From positions 310,001-374,000 of the forward strand of contig NZ_JAAQWN010000004.1 in NCBI RefSeq assembly GCF_012985465.1: 64,000 nucleotides of DNA. The letters are read 5' to 3'. Origin of the DNA: Pseudomonas sp. WS 5079. Lineage in GTDB: Bacteria; Pseudomonadota; Gammaproteobacteria; Pseudomonadales; Pseudomonadaceae. The notes under the pieces are model-generated. The model saw only the letters and a list, made by a program, of their open reading frames with translations, was not told the origin of the DNA and made no database searches. A program made the translations under genes and the position numbers. Positions 54,709-62,971 of the stretch are shown one piece after another. Numbering within the stretch: position 1 is the first letter of the stretch; the number at the start of each line of letters is the position of its first letter.

Positions 54709-56838
54709 TCAGCCGTTGGGCCCTACTGTCGCGACGATAGTCACTTGCTTATTGTCAGGAATTTCCTGGTAAGCCAAAACGTGCAAATTCGGTACTGCCA
54801 GGCGTCCAAACCGCGACAACATCGCCCGGACGGGGCCTGCCACCAGCAGAATCACCGGTTGGCCCTGCATTTCCTGGCGCTGTGCGGCGTCAATCAACGA
54901 ACGCTGCAGCTTTTCAGCCATGCTTGGCTCCAGCAGGACGCCCTCTTCCTGGCCCTGCCCTGCCTTCTGGATACTATTGAGCAATATTTGTTCCAACCTT
55001 GGTTCCAAGGTGATCACAGGCAGCTCAGAGTCAAGCCCTACAATGCTTTGGACGATGGCGCGCGACAAACCGACGCGCACCGCAGCCACCAGCGCGGCAG
55101 TATCTTGACTCTTGGCGGCATTGTTGGCGATAGCCTCGGCAATGCTGCGAATGTCCCGCACCGGTACCTGTTCGGCCAAAAGCGCTTGCAGCACCTTGAG
55201 CAGTTGCGACAGCGACAACACCCCCGGCACCAGCTCTTCGGCCAGCTTTGGCGAGGCCTTGGCCAGCAATTGCATGAGTTGCTGGACTTCTTCGTGGCCA
55301 ATCAACTCGTGGGAGTGCTTGTACAGAATCTGGTTGAGGTGGGTCGCCACCACCGTGCTGGCATCGACCACGGTGTAGCCCAGGGACTGCGCCTGGCTGC
55401 GCTGGCTGACTTCGATCCACACCGCGTCCAGGCCAAAAGCCGGATCTTTGGCGGTTATGCCGCTGAGGGTGCCGAAGACCTGGCCGGGGTTGATCGCCAG
55501 TTCGCGGTCGGGGTAGATCTCGGCTTCGGCCAGGGTCACGCCCATCAGCGTCAGGCGGTAGGCACTGGGGGCCAGGTCGAGGTTGTCGCGGATATGTACG
55601 GTGGGCATCAAAAAGCCCAGATCCTGGGACAGCTTCTTGCGCACGCCCTTGATCCGCGCCAGCAACTGGCCGCCCTGGTTGCGGTCCACCAGGGGGATCA
55701 GGCGGTAGCCGACTTCCAGGCCGATCATGTCGATGGGGGTCACGTCATCCCAGCCCAACTCCTTGGTTTCCTGGGCGCGGGCCGGCGACGGCAGCAGGTC
55801 TTGCTGGCGCTCCACCTCTTTCAAGGCCTGGACCTTGATGGTGTTCTGCTTTTTCCAGAACAGGTACGCCCCGCCGGCGGCCAGCGCGGCCATGGTCAAG
55901 AACGAGAAATGCGGCATGCCCGGCACAATGCCCATGATCGCCATGATGCCGGCCGCCACGGCCAGGGCCTTGGGTGAGGCGAACATCTGGCGGTTGATCT
56001 GCTTGCCCATGTCTTCGGAGCCGGACGCACGGGTGACCATGATCGCCGCAGCTGTCGATAACAACAGTGATGGCAATTGCGCCACCAAACCGTCACCAAT
56101 GGTCAACAGGGCGTAAACCTTGCCTGCATCGCCAAAGGTCATGCCGTGCTGGAAGATACCGACCGCCATGCCGCCGATCAGGTTGATAAACAGGATCAGC
56201 AGGCCGGCAATGGCGTCGCCGCGCACGAACTTGCTGGCACCGTCCATGGAGCCATAGAACTCGGCTTCCTGGGCCACTTCCGAGCGGCGGGCCTTGGCCT
56301 GGTTCTGGTCGATCAGGCCGGCGTTGAGGTCGGCGTCGATCGCCATTTGCTTGCCGGGCATGGCGTCGAGGGTAAAACGCGCGCTGACCTCGGAAATCCG
56401 CCCGGCGCCCTTGGTCACCACCACGAAGTTGATGATCATCAGGATCGCAAACACCACGATACCGACCACGTAGTTACCGCCGATCACCACCTCGCCGAAG
56501 GCCTGGATCACCTTGCCGGCGGCGGCGTGGCCGTCCTGGCCGTGCAGCATCACCACCCGCGTGGAGGCCACGTTAAGGGCCAGGCGCAGCAGCGTGGCAA
56601 CCAGCAAAATGGTGGGGAAGACCGCAAAATCCAAAGGCCGCAGCGCGTACACGCAGACCAGCAGCACGACGATAGACAGGGCAATGTTGAAGGTGAAGAA
56701 CACGTCCAGCAGGAACGGCGGCATCGGCAACATCATCATTGCCAGCATGACCAACAGCAACAACGGCACACCCAGATTGCCTCGCGAGAGGTCCGTCAGA
56801 GTGCCACGGGCTGTGTTGAACATATTAGAGCGATCCAC
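54709..56838 (-). CDS. flhA: flagellar export gate protein FlhA
   Basis: 709 residues. Eight N-terminal helices (to about 330) with the cytoplasmic FHIPEP-type loop (NFVVVTKGAGRISEVSARFTLDAMPGKQMAIDADLNAGLID, about 138-178). Large C-terminal cytosolic domain that docks chaperone-substrate pairs (for example QILYKHSHELIGHEEVQQL, about 522-540). A sigma-54-like promoter lies 62 bases upstream. Confidence 0.97.
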   Translation of the reverse strand: MDRSNMFNTARGTLTDLSRGNLGVPLLLLVMLAMMMLPMPPFLLDVFFTFNIALSIVVLLVCVYALRPLDFAVFPTILLVATLLRLALNVASTRVVMLHGQDGHAAAGKVIQAFGEVVIGGNYVVGIVVFAILMIINFVVVTKGAGRISEVSARFTLDAMPGKQMAIDADLNAGLIDQNQAKARRSEVAQEAEFYGSMDGASKFVRGDAIAGLLILFINLIGGMAVGIFQHGMTFGDAGKVYALLTIGDGLVAQLPSLLLSTAAAIMVTRASGSEDMGKQINRQMFASPKALAVAAGIMAIMGIVPGMPHFSFLTMAALAAGGAYLFWKKQNTIKVQALKEVERQQDLLPSPARAQETKELGWDDVTPIDMIGLEVGYRLIPLVDRNQGGQLLARIKGVRKKLSQDLGFLMPTVHIRDNLDLAPSAYRLTLMGVTLAEAEIYPDRELAINPGQVFGTLSGITAKDPAFGLDAVWIEVSQRSQAQSLGYTVVDASTVVATHLNQILYKHSHELIGHEEVQQLMQLLAKASPKLAEELVPGVLSLSQLLKVLQALLAEQVPVRDIRSIAEAIANNAAKSQDTAALVAAVRVGLSRAIVQSIVGLDSELPVITLEPRLEQILLNSIQKAGQGQEEGVLLEPSMAEKLQRSLIDAAQRQEMQGQPVILLVAGPVRAMLSRFGRLAVPNLHVLAYQEIPDNKQVTIVATVGPNG

Positions 56839-56899
56839 CGGTATTCCTCGTCACCTTGAAGCAAACTTTTGACGCCGAGAGGCGTCCTGAAGGCGGTAT

Positions 56900-56916
56900 T
56901 GCAAGAAGCCTTCCAA
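56900..56916 (-). promoter_or_regulatory. sigma-54 promoter of the flhA operon
   Basis: Minus strand TTGGAAGG-cttc-TTGCA: GG at -24 and GC at -12 are separated by 10 bases as required, with TTGCA perfect and two mismatches to TTGGCACG. It is 62 bases before the flhA ATG. In pseudomonads flhA-flhF-fleN is FleQ/RpoN dependent, which fits. Confidence 0.7.
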
Positions 56917-56967
56917 CTTTTGCTTCAGGGACGAGATAGTTCCCACGCAGGAGCGTGGGAACGATCA

Positions 56968-57171
56968 TCAGAGTGGACGCACGTTTGATGCCTGCTTGCC
57001 TTTCGGACCCTCTACAACTTCATATTCCACCTTCTGGCCCTCCGCCAGCGACTTGAAGCCGTTGCTTTGAATGCTCGAGAAGTGCACAAACAGGTCCTCT
57101 CCTCCGGCGTCTTGCGTGATGAATCCAAAGCCCTTTGAATCGGTAAACCACTTCACCGTACCCGTTGCCAT
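56968..57171 (-). CDS. cold-shock domain protein (CspA family)
   Basis: 67 residues. The fold is visible from [19 protein letters not shown] (about 3-21) and DLFVHFSSI (about 26-34), containing the RNP1 and RNP2 RNA-binding motifs, up to [11 protein letters not shown]. It binds single-stranded nucleic acid, typically as an RNA chaperone. It lies between flhA and flhB, within the flagellar cluster but with its own spacing. Confidence 0.95.
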   Translation of the reverse strand: MATGTVKWFTDSKGFGFITQDAGGEDLFVHFSSIQSNGFKSLAEGQKVEYEVVEGPKGKQASNVRPL

Positions 57172-57235
57172 TGCCCTTCTCCCAAATCAGTGCCTGTTCC
57201 CGGTCTATCAAAGCGCGCTGCACGGGGGCTGACTA

Positions 57236-57251
57236 CTGTCAAAGTTGACAG
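57236..57251. promoter_or_regulatory. inverted repeat upstream of the cold-shock gene
   Basis: CTGTCAAAGTTGACAG is a 7-base inverted repeat with a two-base centre, 65 bases upstream of the cold-shock ATG. It contains TTGACA, usable as a -35 element, but no good -10 hexamer follows at normal distance. It could be an operator. Confidence 0.3.
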
Positions 57252-57291
57252 GTCGGAAGGGAGTTGGACGAACGGTAAGCACCTGTTCCGA

Positions 57292-57365
57292 CGCCATCGC
57301 GGGCCAGCCCGGCTCCCACATTGGAATGCGATCAAATGTGGGAGCCGGGCTGGCCCGCGATGACG
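57292..57365. repeat. REP pair between flhB and the cold-shock gene
   Basis: ATCGCGGGCCAGCCCGGCTCCCAC and the inverted GTGGGAGCCGGGCTGGCCCGCGAT. Core GCCGGGCTGGCCCGC is a third REP subclass in this window. Confidence 0.85.
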
Positions 57366-57386
57366 TCGAAAGAGGCAGCAGAAGAC

Positions 57387-58523
57387 TCAAGAATCGCGCC
57401 GCAAATCCGGCGGAATCGGCAAGTCCTTGAGCGGATCCGGGCGTTTGCCCTTGCCCGCGCGGTATTGGCGAATCTGGTAGACATAGGCCAGCACCTGGGC
57501 CACCGCCAGGTACAACCCGGCCGGGATCTCGTGATCGAGATCGGTGGAATAGAAGATCGAACGCGCCAGCGCCGGCGATTCCAACAGCAGGATGTCGTTG
57601 GCCTGGGCGATTTCGCGGATTTTCAAGGCAGTGAAGTCGCTACCCTTGGCCAGCAACAGCGGCGCGCCGCCCTTCTCGGCGTCGTATTTGAGCGCCACGG
57701 CGTAGTGGGTCGGGTTGGTGATGACCACATCGGCATCCGGCACCGAAGCCATCATCTTGCGCTGGGACATGTCGCGTTGCAGTTGGCGGATACGCTGCTT
57801 CACTTCCGGCCGACCTTCCTGGTCCTTGTGCTCGTCGCGCACTTCCTGCTTGGTCATCAGCAGTTTCTTGTGGCTTTCCCACAGCTGGATCGGCGCATCC
57901 ACTGCGGCAATCAGGATCAGGCCGCAGGCCATCCACAATGCGCTCCAGCCCACCAACTGCACGCTGTGGATGATCGCCAGCTCCAGCGGTTCATGGGCGA
58001 TGCGCAGCAAGTCGTCGATATCTGACTTCAACACCACCAGCGCCACGAACAGGATGATAAAAAATTTCGCCAGGGCCTTGAGCAGCTCTACCACAGCCTT
58101 GGCGGAGAACATGCGCTTGATCCCCGCACCGGGGTTCATCCGACTGAATTTAGGCGCCAGGCTGCCGGCCGCAAACAGCCAGCCACCCAGGGAAATCGGC
58201 CCGATGATCGCCGCCAGGAGCAAGGTGATCAGCACCGGCTGCGCGGCCAGGATCGCGATCTTCCCCGAGTGCAGCAGGTAGATGCCCATGGCGCGCGGGT
58301 CCAGCAGCACATCCCGGGGCAGGGAGAAGTTGTGCTTCATGATCTCCATCAAGTCCTGGGCCAGGCCGCCGCCGTAGATCAGCAGGCCACCGGCACCGGC
58401 GAGCATCACCGCCAGGGTGTTGAGCTCTTTGGAGCGGGCAATCTCGCCCTTTTCCCGGGAGTCCTTTTTACGTTTCTCCGTGGGGTCTTCTGTCTTGTCC
58501 TGACCACTCTCGCTTTCGGCCAT
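57387..58523 (-). CDS. flhB: flagellar export switch protein FlhB
   Basis: 378 residues. Charged N-terminus (DKTEDPTEKRKKDSREKGEIARSKE), four membrane helices, and the cytoplasmic domain with the self-cleavage motif VVITNPTHYAVALKYD (NPTH about 271-274). After cleavage it changes export from hook to filament subunits on a signal from FliK. It is 3 bases from fliR. Confidence 0.97.
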   Translation of the reverse strand: MAESESGQDKTEDPTEKRKKDSREKGEIARSKELNTLAVMLAGAGGLLIYGGGLAQDLMEIMKHNFSLPRDVLLDPRAMGIYLLHSGKIAILAAQPVLITLLLAAIIGPISLGGWLFAAGSLAPKFSRMNPGAGIKRMFSAKAVVELLKALAKFFIILFVALVVLKSDIDDLLRIAHEPLELAIIHSVQLVGWSALWMACGLILIAAVDAPIQLWESHKKLLMTKQEVRDEHKDQEGRPEVKQRIRQLQRDMSQRKMMASVPDADVVITNPTHYAVALKYDAEKGGAPLLLAKGSDFTALKIREIAQANDILLLESPALARSIFYSTDLDHEIPAGLYLAVAQVLAYVYQIRQYRAGKGKRPDPLKDLPIPPDLRRDS

Positions 58524-58526
58524 GGC

Positions 58527-59312
58527 TTAGCGCGCCCGTGCCAGATCACGTAAGAACTGCAAGGCGTCACTGGCCAGCGGTTGATACTGATTGAGAATGT
58601 CGGCCAGGCCGACCCAGAAAATCCCCAGGCCCAACACCAGGGTCAGCGGGAAACCAATGGCGAAGATATTCAACTGCGGCGCGGCGCGGGTCATCACGCC
58701 GAAGGCAATGTTGACCACCAGCAGCGCGGTGATCGCCGGCAGTACCAGCAGCAACGCCGCGCCCAGCACCCAACTGAGGCGGCCGACCACTTCCCAGAAG
58801 TGATTGACGATCAGCCCCTCGCCCACCGGCAAGGTGGTGAAGCTCTCGGTGAGGATCTCAAACGCCACCAGATGGCCGTTCATGGCCAAAAACAGCAAGG
58901 TCACCAGCATGGTCAGGAACTGCCCGATCACCGCCACCGACACGCCGTTGGTGGGGTCGACCATGGACGCGAAGCCCATGCCCATCTGGATCGAGACGAT
59001 TTGCCCGGCAATCACGAAGGCCTGGAAGAACAGGGTCAGGGAGAAGCCCATCAAGGCACCGATCAGGATCTGCTCGGCAATCAGCAGCAGCGCACTGAGG
59101 TCCAGGGCGTTGACCGGCGGCATCGCCGGCAGCGTCGGCACGATGACCACGGTAATCGCCACCGTGAAAAACAGGCGTACGCGCTTGGGCACCAGGGTCG
59201 TGCCGATCACCGGCATGGTCATCAGCAACGCGCCCACACGAAACAGCGGCAGGATGAACGCGGCCACCCAGGTGCTGATCTGGGTGTCGGTCAATGCCAG
59301 CAAGGACTGCAT
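58527..59312 (-). CDS. fliR: flagellar export gate protein FliR
   Basis: 261 residues, about six to eight hydrophobic segments. WVAAFILPLFRVGALLMTMPVIG (about 15-37) and GMGFASMVDPTNGVSVAVIGQFLTMLVTLLFLAMNGH (about 112-148) are FliR hallmarks. It forms the export pore core with FliP and FliQ. Confidence 0.96.
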   Translation of the reverse strand: MQSLLALTDTQISTWVAAFILPLFRVGALLMTMPVIGTTLVPKRVRLFFTVAITVVIVPTLPAMPPVNALDLSALLLIAEQILIGALMGFSLTLFFQAFVIAGQIVSIQMGMGFASMVDPTNGVSVAVIGQFLTMLVTLLFLAMNGHLVAFEILTESFTTLPVGEGLIVNHFWEVVGRLSWVLGAALLLVLPAITALLVVNIAFGVMTRAAPQLNIFAIGFPLTLVLGLGIFWVGLADILNQYQPLASDALQFLRDLARAR

Positions 59313-59316
59313 CAGG

Positions 59317-59586
59317 TCAGCCGATCAACTGCGGAATACTGCCGTACAGCTGCAGGATGTATTCCATGAAGGTCTGCACCAGCCAGGGGCCGGCCACGAT
59401 CAGCGTGACCAGCATGACCAGCAAGCGCGGGAGGAAGCTCAGGGTCTGTTCGTTGATCTGCGTGGCAGCCTGGAACATCGCCACCAGCAAACCGACCAAC
59501 AGGCTGGGCACCACCAGCACGGCGACCATCAGGGTGGTCAGCCACAATGCTTCACGAAACAGGTCGACGGCGACTTCCGGGGTCAT
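59317..59586 (-). CDS. fliQ: flagellar export gate protein FliQ
   Basis: 89 residues. Two helices; MTPEVAVDLFREALWLTTLMVAVLVVPSLLVGLLVAMFQAATQINEQTLSFLPRL is the expected FliQ pattern. Four bases separate it from each neighbour (fliP and fliR). Confidence 0.96.
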   Translation of the reverse strand: MTPEVAVDLFREALWLTTLMVAVLVVPSLLVGLLVAMFQAATQINEQTLSFLPRLLVMLVTLIVAGPWLVQTFMEYILQLYGSIPQLIG

Positions 59587-59590
59587 GGCG

Positions 59591-60334
59591 CTATACCCCT
59601 CCGAAACTGCCGGCCAGGGTGCCGATAATCAGCGCCCAACCGTCCACCAGGACAAACAGCATGATCTTGAACGGCAACGAAATGATCAGCGGCGACAGCA
59701 TCATCATACCCATGGCCATCAGCACACTGGCCACCACCAGGTCGATGATCAGGAACGGGATAAAGATCATGAACCCGATCTGGAACGCGGTCTTGAGCTC
59801 CGAGGTGACGAACGCCGGCACCAGGATCGTCAGCGGCGCCTGGTCCGGGCTGGCGATATCGGTGCGCTTGGACAGGCGTACAAACAGTTCCAGGTCACTG
59901 GAACGGGTCTGCGACAGCATAAAATCCTTGATCGGGCCCTGGGCCTTTTCCACCGCATCCTGGGCGGTCATTTTCTCCGCCAGGTAGGGTTGCAGGGCTT
60001 GCTGGTTCACCTTGTCGAACACCGGCGCCATGATAAACAGCGTCAGAAACAGCGCCATGCCGGTAAGGATCTGGTTCGACGGGGTCTGCTGCAGGCCCAG
60101 GGCCTGGCGCAGAATCGAGAACACGATAATGATCCGGGTGAAGCTGGTCATCAGCATGACGAACGCCGGGATAAAGCTCAGCGCGGTCATGATCAGCAGG
60201 ATCTGCAGACTGACCGAATACTCCTGGGCCCCGGCCGCGTTAGTGCCCAGGGTGATCGCCGGGATCGACAACGGGTCGGCACCGAACGCCAGGGGCGCGG
60301 CCAGCAACAGCATGAGCGCCAATAGAACGCGCAT
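59591..60334 (-). CDS. fliP: flagellar export gate protein FliP
   Basis: 247 residues with a cleavable signal peptide ([19 protein letters not shown]). [29 protein letters not shown] (about 61-89) and [23 protein letters not shown] (about 187-209) are the conserved segments. It builds the FliPQR pore. Confidence 0.97.
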   Translation of the reverse strand: MRVLLALMLLLAAPLAFGADPLSIPAITLGTNAAGAQEYSVSLQILLIMTALSFIPAFVMLMTSFTRIIIVFSILRQALGLQQTPSNQILTGMALFLTLFIMAPVFDKVNQQALQPYLAEKMTAQDAVEKAQGPIKDFMLSQTRSSDLELFVRLSKRTDIASPDQAPLTILVPAFVTSELKTAFQIGFMIFIPFLIIDLVVASVLMAMGMMMLSPLIISLPFKIMLFVLVDGWALIIGTLAGSFGGV

Positions 60335-60768
60335 TACTTCTTATCCTTCTGGTCCTTGCCCATCAGCTCCATCAGGCGCTGGGCGAACTCCGGTGTGGCG
60401 GCCTCGGTCTGGGCCACGCTCACCGGATGCTTGAGCACGTGCAACGGGGTAATCCGGCCAGGGGTGAGGCCGAGCAGGATCTGTTCCTCGCCCACCTGCA
60501 CCAGCACCAGGCGATCACGCGGCCCCAGGGCCCGCGACCCCACCAGCTCAATGACCTGGGCATGGCCCGGGCCAATGCGCTGTACCCGGCGCAACAACCA
60601 GGCGAGGGCAAAGATCAACCCCACCACCAGCAACAGGCCGAGCACCAACTGAGTCAGTTGCCCAGTTACGCTGCCGCCGCCGGCCGGCGCGGCGACCTGA
60701 GCCACCGGTTCAGCCGCGAAGACGCCCAGCGGCAGCGCCCACAACAGTCCCAGCAAGCGGCGACTCAT
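60334..60768 (-). CDS. fliO: flagellar export component FliO
   Basis: 144 residues. Signal-like N-terminus ([18 protein letters not shown]), one membrane helix ([25 protein letters not shown], about 38-62), then a cytoplasmic domain with [27 protein letters not shown]. It helps FliP assemble. It overlaps fliP by 1 base. Confidence 0.93.
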   Translation of the reverse strand: MSRRLLGLLWALPLGVFAAEPVAQVAAPAGGGSVTGQLTQLVLGLLLVVGLIFALAWLLRRVQRIGPGHAQVIELVGSRALGPRDRLVLVQVGEEQILLGLTPGRITPLHVLKHPVSVAQTEAATPEFAQRLMELMGKDQKDKK

Positions 60769-60769
60769 C

Positions 60770-61237
60770 TCAGCGCAGCTTCTTGATACGTTCGCTGGGG
60801 CTGATCACGTCAGTCAGGCGGATGCCGAACTTCTCGTTGACCACCACCACTTCGCCATGGGCGATCAGCGTGCCGTTGACCAGCACATCCAGCGGCTCGC
60901 CAGCCAGGCGATCAAGCTCGATCACCGAACCCTGGTTGAGTTGCAACAGGTTGCGGATGTTGATTTCGGTGCTGCCCACTTCCATGGAAATCGACACCGG
61001 GATATCGAGGATCACGTCCAGGTTGGGCCCATCGAGCGATACGGGCTCATGGTTCTTCGGCACGCTGCCAAACTCTTCCATGGGCAGGCGGTTACCCACC
61101 GGCGCAGTGGCGGCGTCGGCCGCCAGCAAGGCGTCGATATCGTCCTGGCCTGCATCGCCGGTCTCTTCCAGGGCAGCCGCCCATTCGTCAGCCAGGGCCT
61201 GGTCTTCGGCGGAAGTGTTTTCGTGTTCGGTAGCCAT
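60770..61237 (-). CDS. fliN: flagellar motor switch protein FliN
   Basis: 155 residues from ATG 61237. An acidic N-terminal extension (about 1-65) precedes the SpoA/FliN domain (VILDIPVSISMEVGSTEINIRNLLQLNQGSVIELDRLAGEPLDVLVNGTLIAHGEVVVVNEKFGIRLTDVIS). It forms the lower C ring and binds CheY-P and FliH. Confidence 0.96.
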   Translation of the reverse strand: MATEHENTSAEDQALADEWAAALEETGDAGQDDIDALLAADAATAPVGNRLPMEEFGSVPKNHEPVSLDGPNLDVILDIPVSISMEVGSTEINIRNLLQLNQGSVIELDRLAGEPLDVLVNGTLIAHGEVVVVNEKFGIRLTDVISPSERIKKLR

Positions 61238-61280
61238 TACATGTCCTCGGCGCAGCAAAAATCATCAATTAGGGGATGCA

Positions 61281-62249
61281 TCAGCGACGGTTGATCGGCT
61301 CAACCACTTGCAACGCCAGGTTCCCTTTGTGGGAGCCGAGCTTGACCTTGAACGACGGCACGCCATTGGCGCGCATGATCAATTCGTCCGGCAGTTCGAC
61401 GGGAATCACATCCCCCGGCTGCATGTGCAAAATATCGCGCAGGCGCAACTGGCGGCGCGCCACGGTGGCACTCAGCGGCACATCGACATCCAGCAAGTCT
61501 TCGCGCAGGGCCTTGACCCAGCGTTCGTCCTGGTCGTCGAGGTCGGACTGGAAGCCGGCGTCGAGCATCTCGCGCACCGGCTCGATCATCGAGTACGGCA
61601 TGGTCACGTGCAGGTCGCCGCCGCCGCCATCGAGTTCGATATGGAAGGTGGAGACCACAATGGCTTCGCTGGGCCCGACGATGTTGGCCATGGCCGGGTT
61701 CACTTCCGAGTTGATGTACTCGAAATTGACTTCCATGATCGCCTGCCAGGCTTCCTTCAAGTCGATAAAGGCCTGCTCCAGCACCATGCGCACGACGCGC
61801 AACTCGGTGGGGGTGAACTCGCGGCCTTCGATCTTGGCGTGACGGCCGTCGCCGCCGAAGAAGTTGTCCACCAGCTTGAACACCAACTTGGCGTCGAGGA
61901 TGAACAAGGCGGTGCCGCGCAACGGCTTGATCTTGACCAGGTTCAGGCTGGTAGGCACGTACAGCGAATGCACGTACTCGCCAAACTTCATCACCTGCAC
62001 GCCGCCCACCGCCACGTCCGCCGAGCGGCGCAGCATGTTGAACATGCTGATCCGGGTGTAGCGGGCAAAACGCTCGTTGATCATCTCCAGGGTCGGCATG
62101 CGTCCACGGACGATGCGATCCTGGCTGGTCAGGTCATAACTTTTGACGCTGCCGGGCTCGGCAGCCATTTCGGTCTGTACCAGACCATCGTCGACACCAT
62201 GCAACAGGGCGTCGATTTCATCCTGGGACAGCAGGTCTTGCACGGCCAT
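61281..62249 (-). CDS. fliM: flagellar motor switch protein FliM
   Basis: 322 residues. The N-terminal CheY-binding region starts MAVQDLLSQDEIDALLHG; the middle domain contains NPAMANIVGPSEAIVVSTFHIEL, with the GG-loop GGGGDLHVTMPYSMIEP (about 205-221); the C-terminal SpoA domain follows. It transmits CheY-P to the rotor. Confidence 0.97.
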   Translation of the reverse strand: MAVQDLLSQDEIDALLHGVDDGLVQTEMAAEPGSVKSYDLTSQDRIVRGRMPTLEMINERFARYTRISMFNMLRRSADVAVGGVQVMKFGEYVHSLYVPTSLNLVKIKPLRGTALFILDAKLVFKLVDNFFGGDGRHAKIEGREFTPTELRVVRMVLEQAFIDLKEAWQAIMEVNFEYINSEVNPAMANIVGPSEAIVVSTFHIELDGGGGDLHVTMPYSMIEPVREMLDAGFQSDLDDQDERWVKALREDLLDVDVPLSATVARRQLRLRDILHMQPGDVIPVELPDELIMRANGVPSFKVKLGSHKGNLALQVVEPINRR

Positions 62250-62258
62250 GTCGTGATC

Positions 62259-62762
62259 CTACTGCAATACGAAATTAGTGAAGAGCGCCTGCTCGACCAC
62301 GACTTTGCCCAGTTCTTTCTGGGCCACTTCCTGCACGCTGGCCGTGACTTTCTGGCGCAACATTTCCTGGCCCACGGGGGTGGCCAGGCTATCGAAACTC
62401 TGCCCGGAGAACAGCATCACCAAGTTGTTGCGGATCACCGGCATATGCACCTTGAGCGCATCGAGGTCCGCCTGGTTGCGCGCCAGCAGGGAAATACTCA
62501 CCTGCAGGTAGCGCTGGCGACCGTTCTGGTTGTAGTTGGCGACAAAGGCCGGGAGCATCTGCTCGAAAATTGCCGGTTGCTTGACGTTGCTGGCAGTCTC
62601 GGCCGCAGGTACCGGCTTGCTCTGGGCACTGTGCATAAAGTACCAGGTAGCCCCCACCGACACGCCGATGGCCAGTAACAAGGCCACGACAATCAGCAGG
62701 ATCATCTTGAGCTTGCCCTTGCCTGCTGCAGGTGCTGTTGCTGCGTCGTCACTCTTCGCCAT
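62259..62762 (-). CDS. fliL: flagellar basal body protein FliL
   Basis: 167 residues. One membrane helix (KMILLIVVALLLAIGVSVGATWYFM, about 19-43) and a periplasmic domain with QPAIFEQMLPAFVANYN and the C-terminal VSVQEVAQKELGKVVVEQALFTNFVLQ. It is associated with stators. Sigma-54-like promoter 51 bases upstream. Confidence 0.95.
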   Translation of the reverse strand: MAKSDDAATAPAAGKGKLKMILLIVVALLLAIGVSVGATWYFMHSAQSKPVPAAETASNVKQPAIFEQMLPAFVANYNQNGRQRYLQVSISLLARNQADLDALKVHMPVIRNNLVMLFSGQSFDSLATPVGQEMLRQKVTASVQEVAQKELGKVVVEQALFTNFVLQ

Positions 62763-62812
62763 GCCAATAATCCGTCACTATTCGGGGTTTCATAGATCCA
62801 CGGGAAGGCAAG

Positions 62813-62829
62813 AGCAAGTGTTATGCCAG
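62813..62829 (-). promoter_or_regulatory. sigma-54 promoter of fliL
   Basis: Minus strand CTGGCATA-acac-TTGCT. GG (-24) and GC (-12) are 10 bases apart and TGGCA and TTGCT match the RpoN consensus. It lies 51 bases before the fliL ATG and serves fliLMNOPQR-flhB. Confidence 0.7.
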
Positions 62830-62858
62830 AGTTGTCTGCGGTGAGGGGGAACGCGTCA

Positions 62859-62950
62859 ATGTAGGAGCTGGCTTGCCTGCGATAGCGGTGTATCAGGCGC
62901 GAACTATGTCGCTGACACACCGCTATCGCAGGCAAGCCAGCTCCCACATT
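62859..62950. repeat. REP pair between fliK and fliL
   Basis: ATGTAGGAGCTGGCTTGCCTGCGATAG faces its inverse ending AGCCAGCTCCCACAT, with the inner parts CGGTGT/ACACCG also paired. It comes right after the fliK stop and before the fliL promoter. Confidence 0.88.
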
Positions 62951-62971
62951 TTGATCGGCGCCAGTTTCAGG

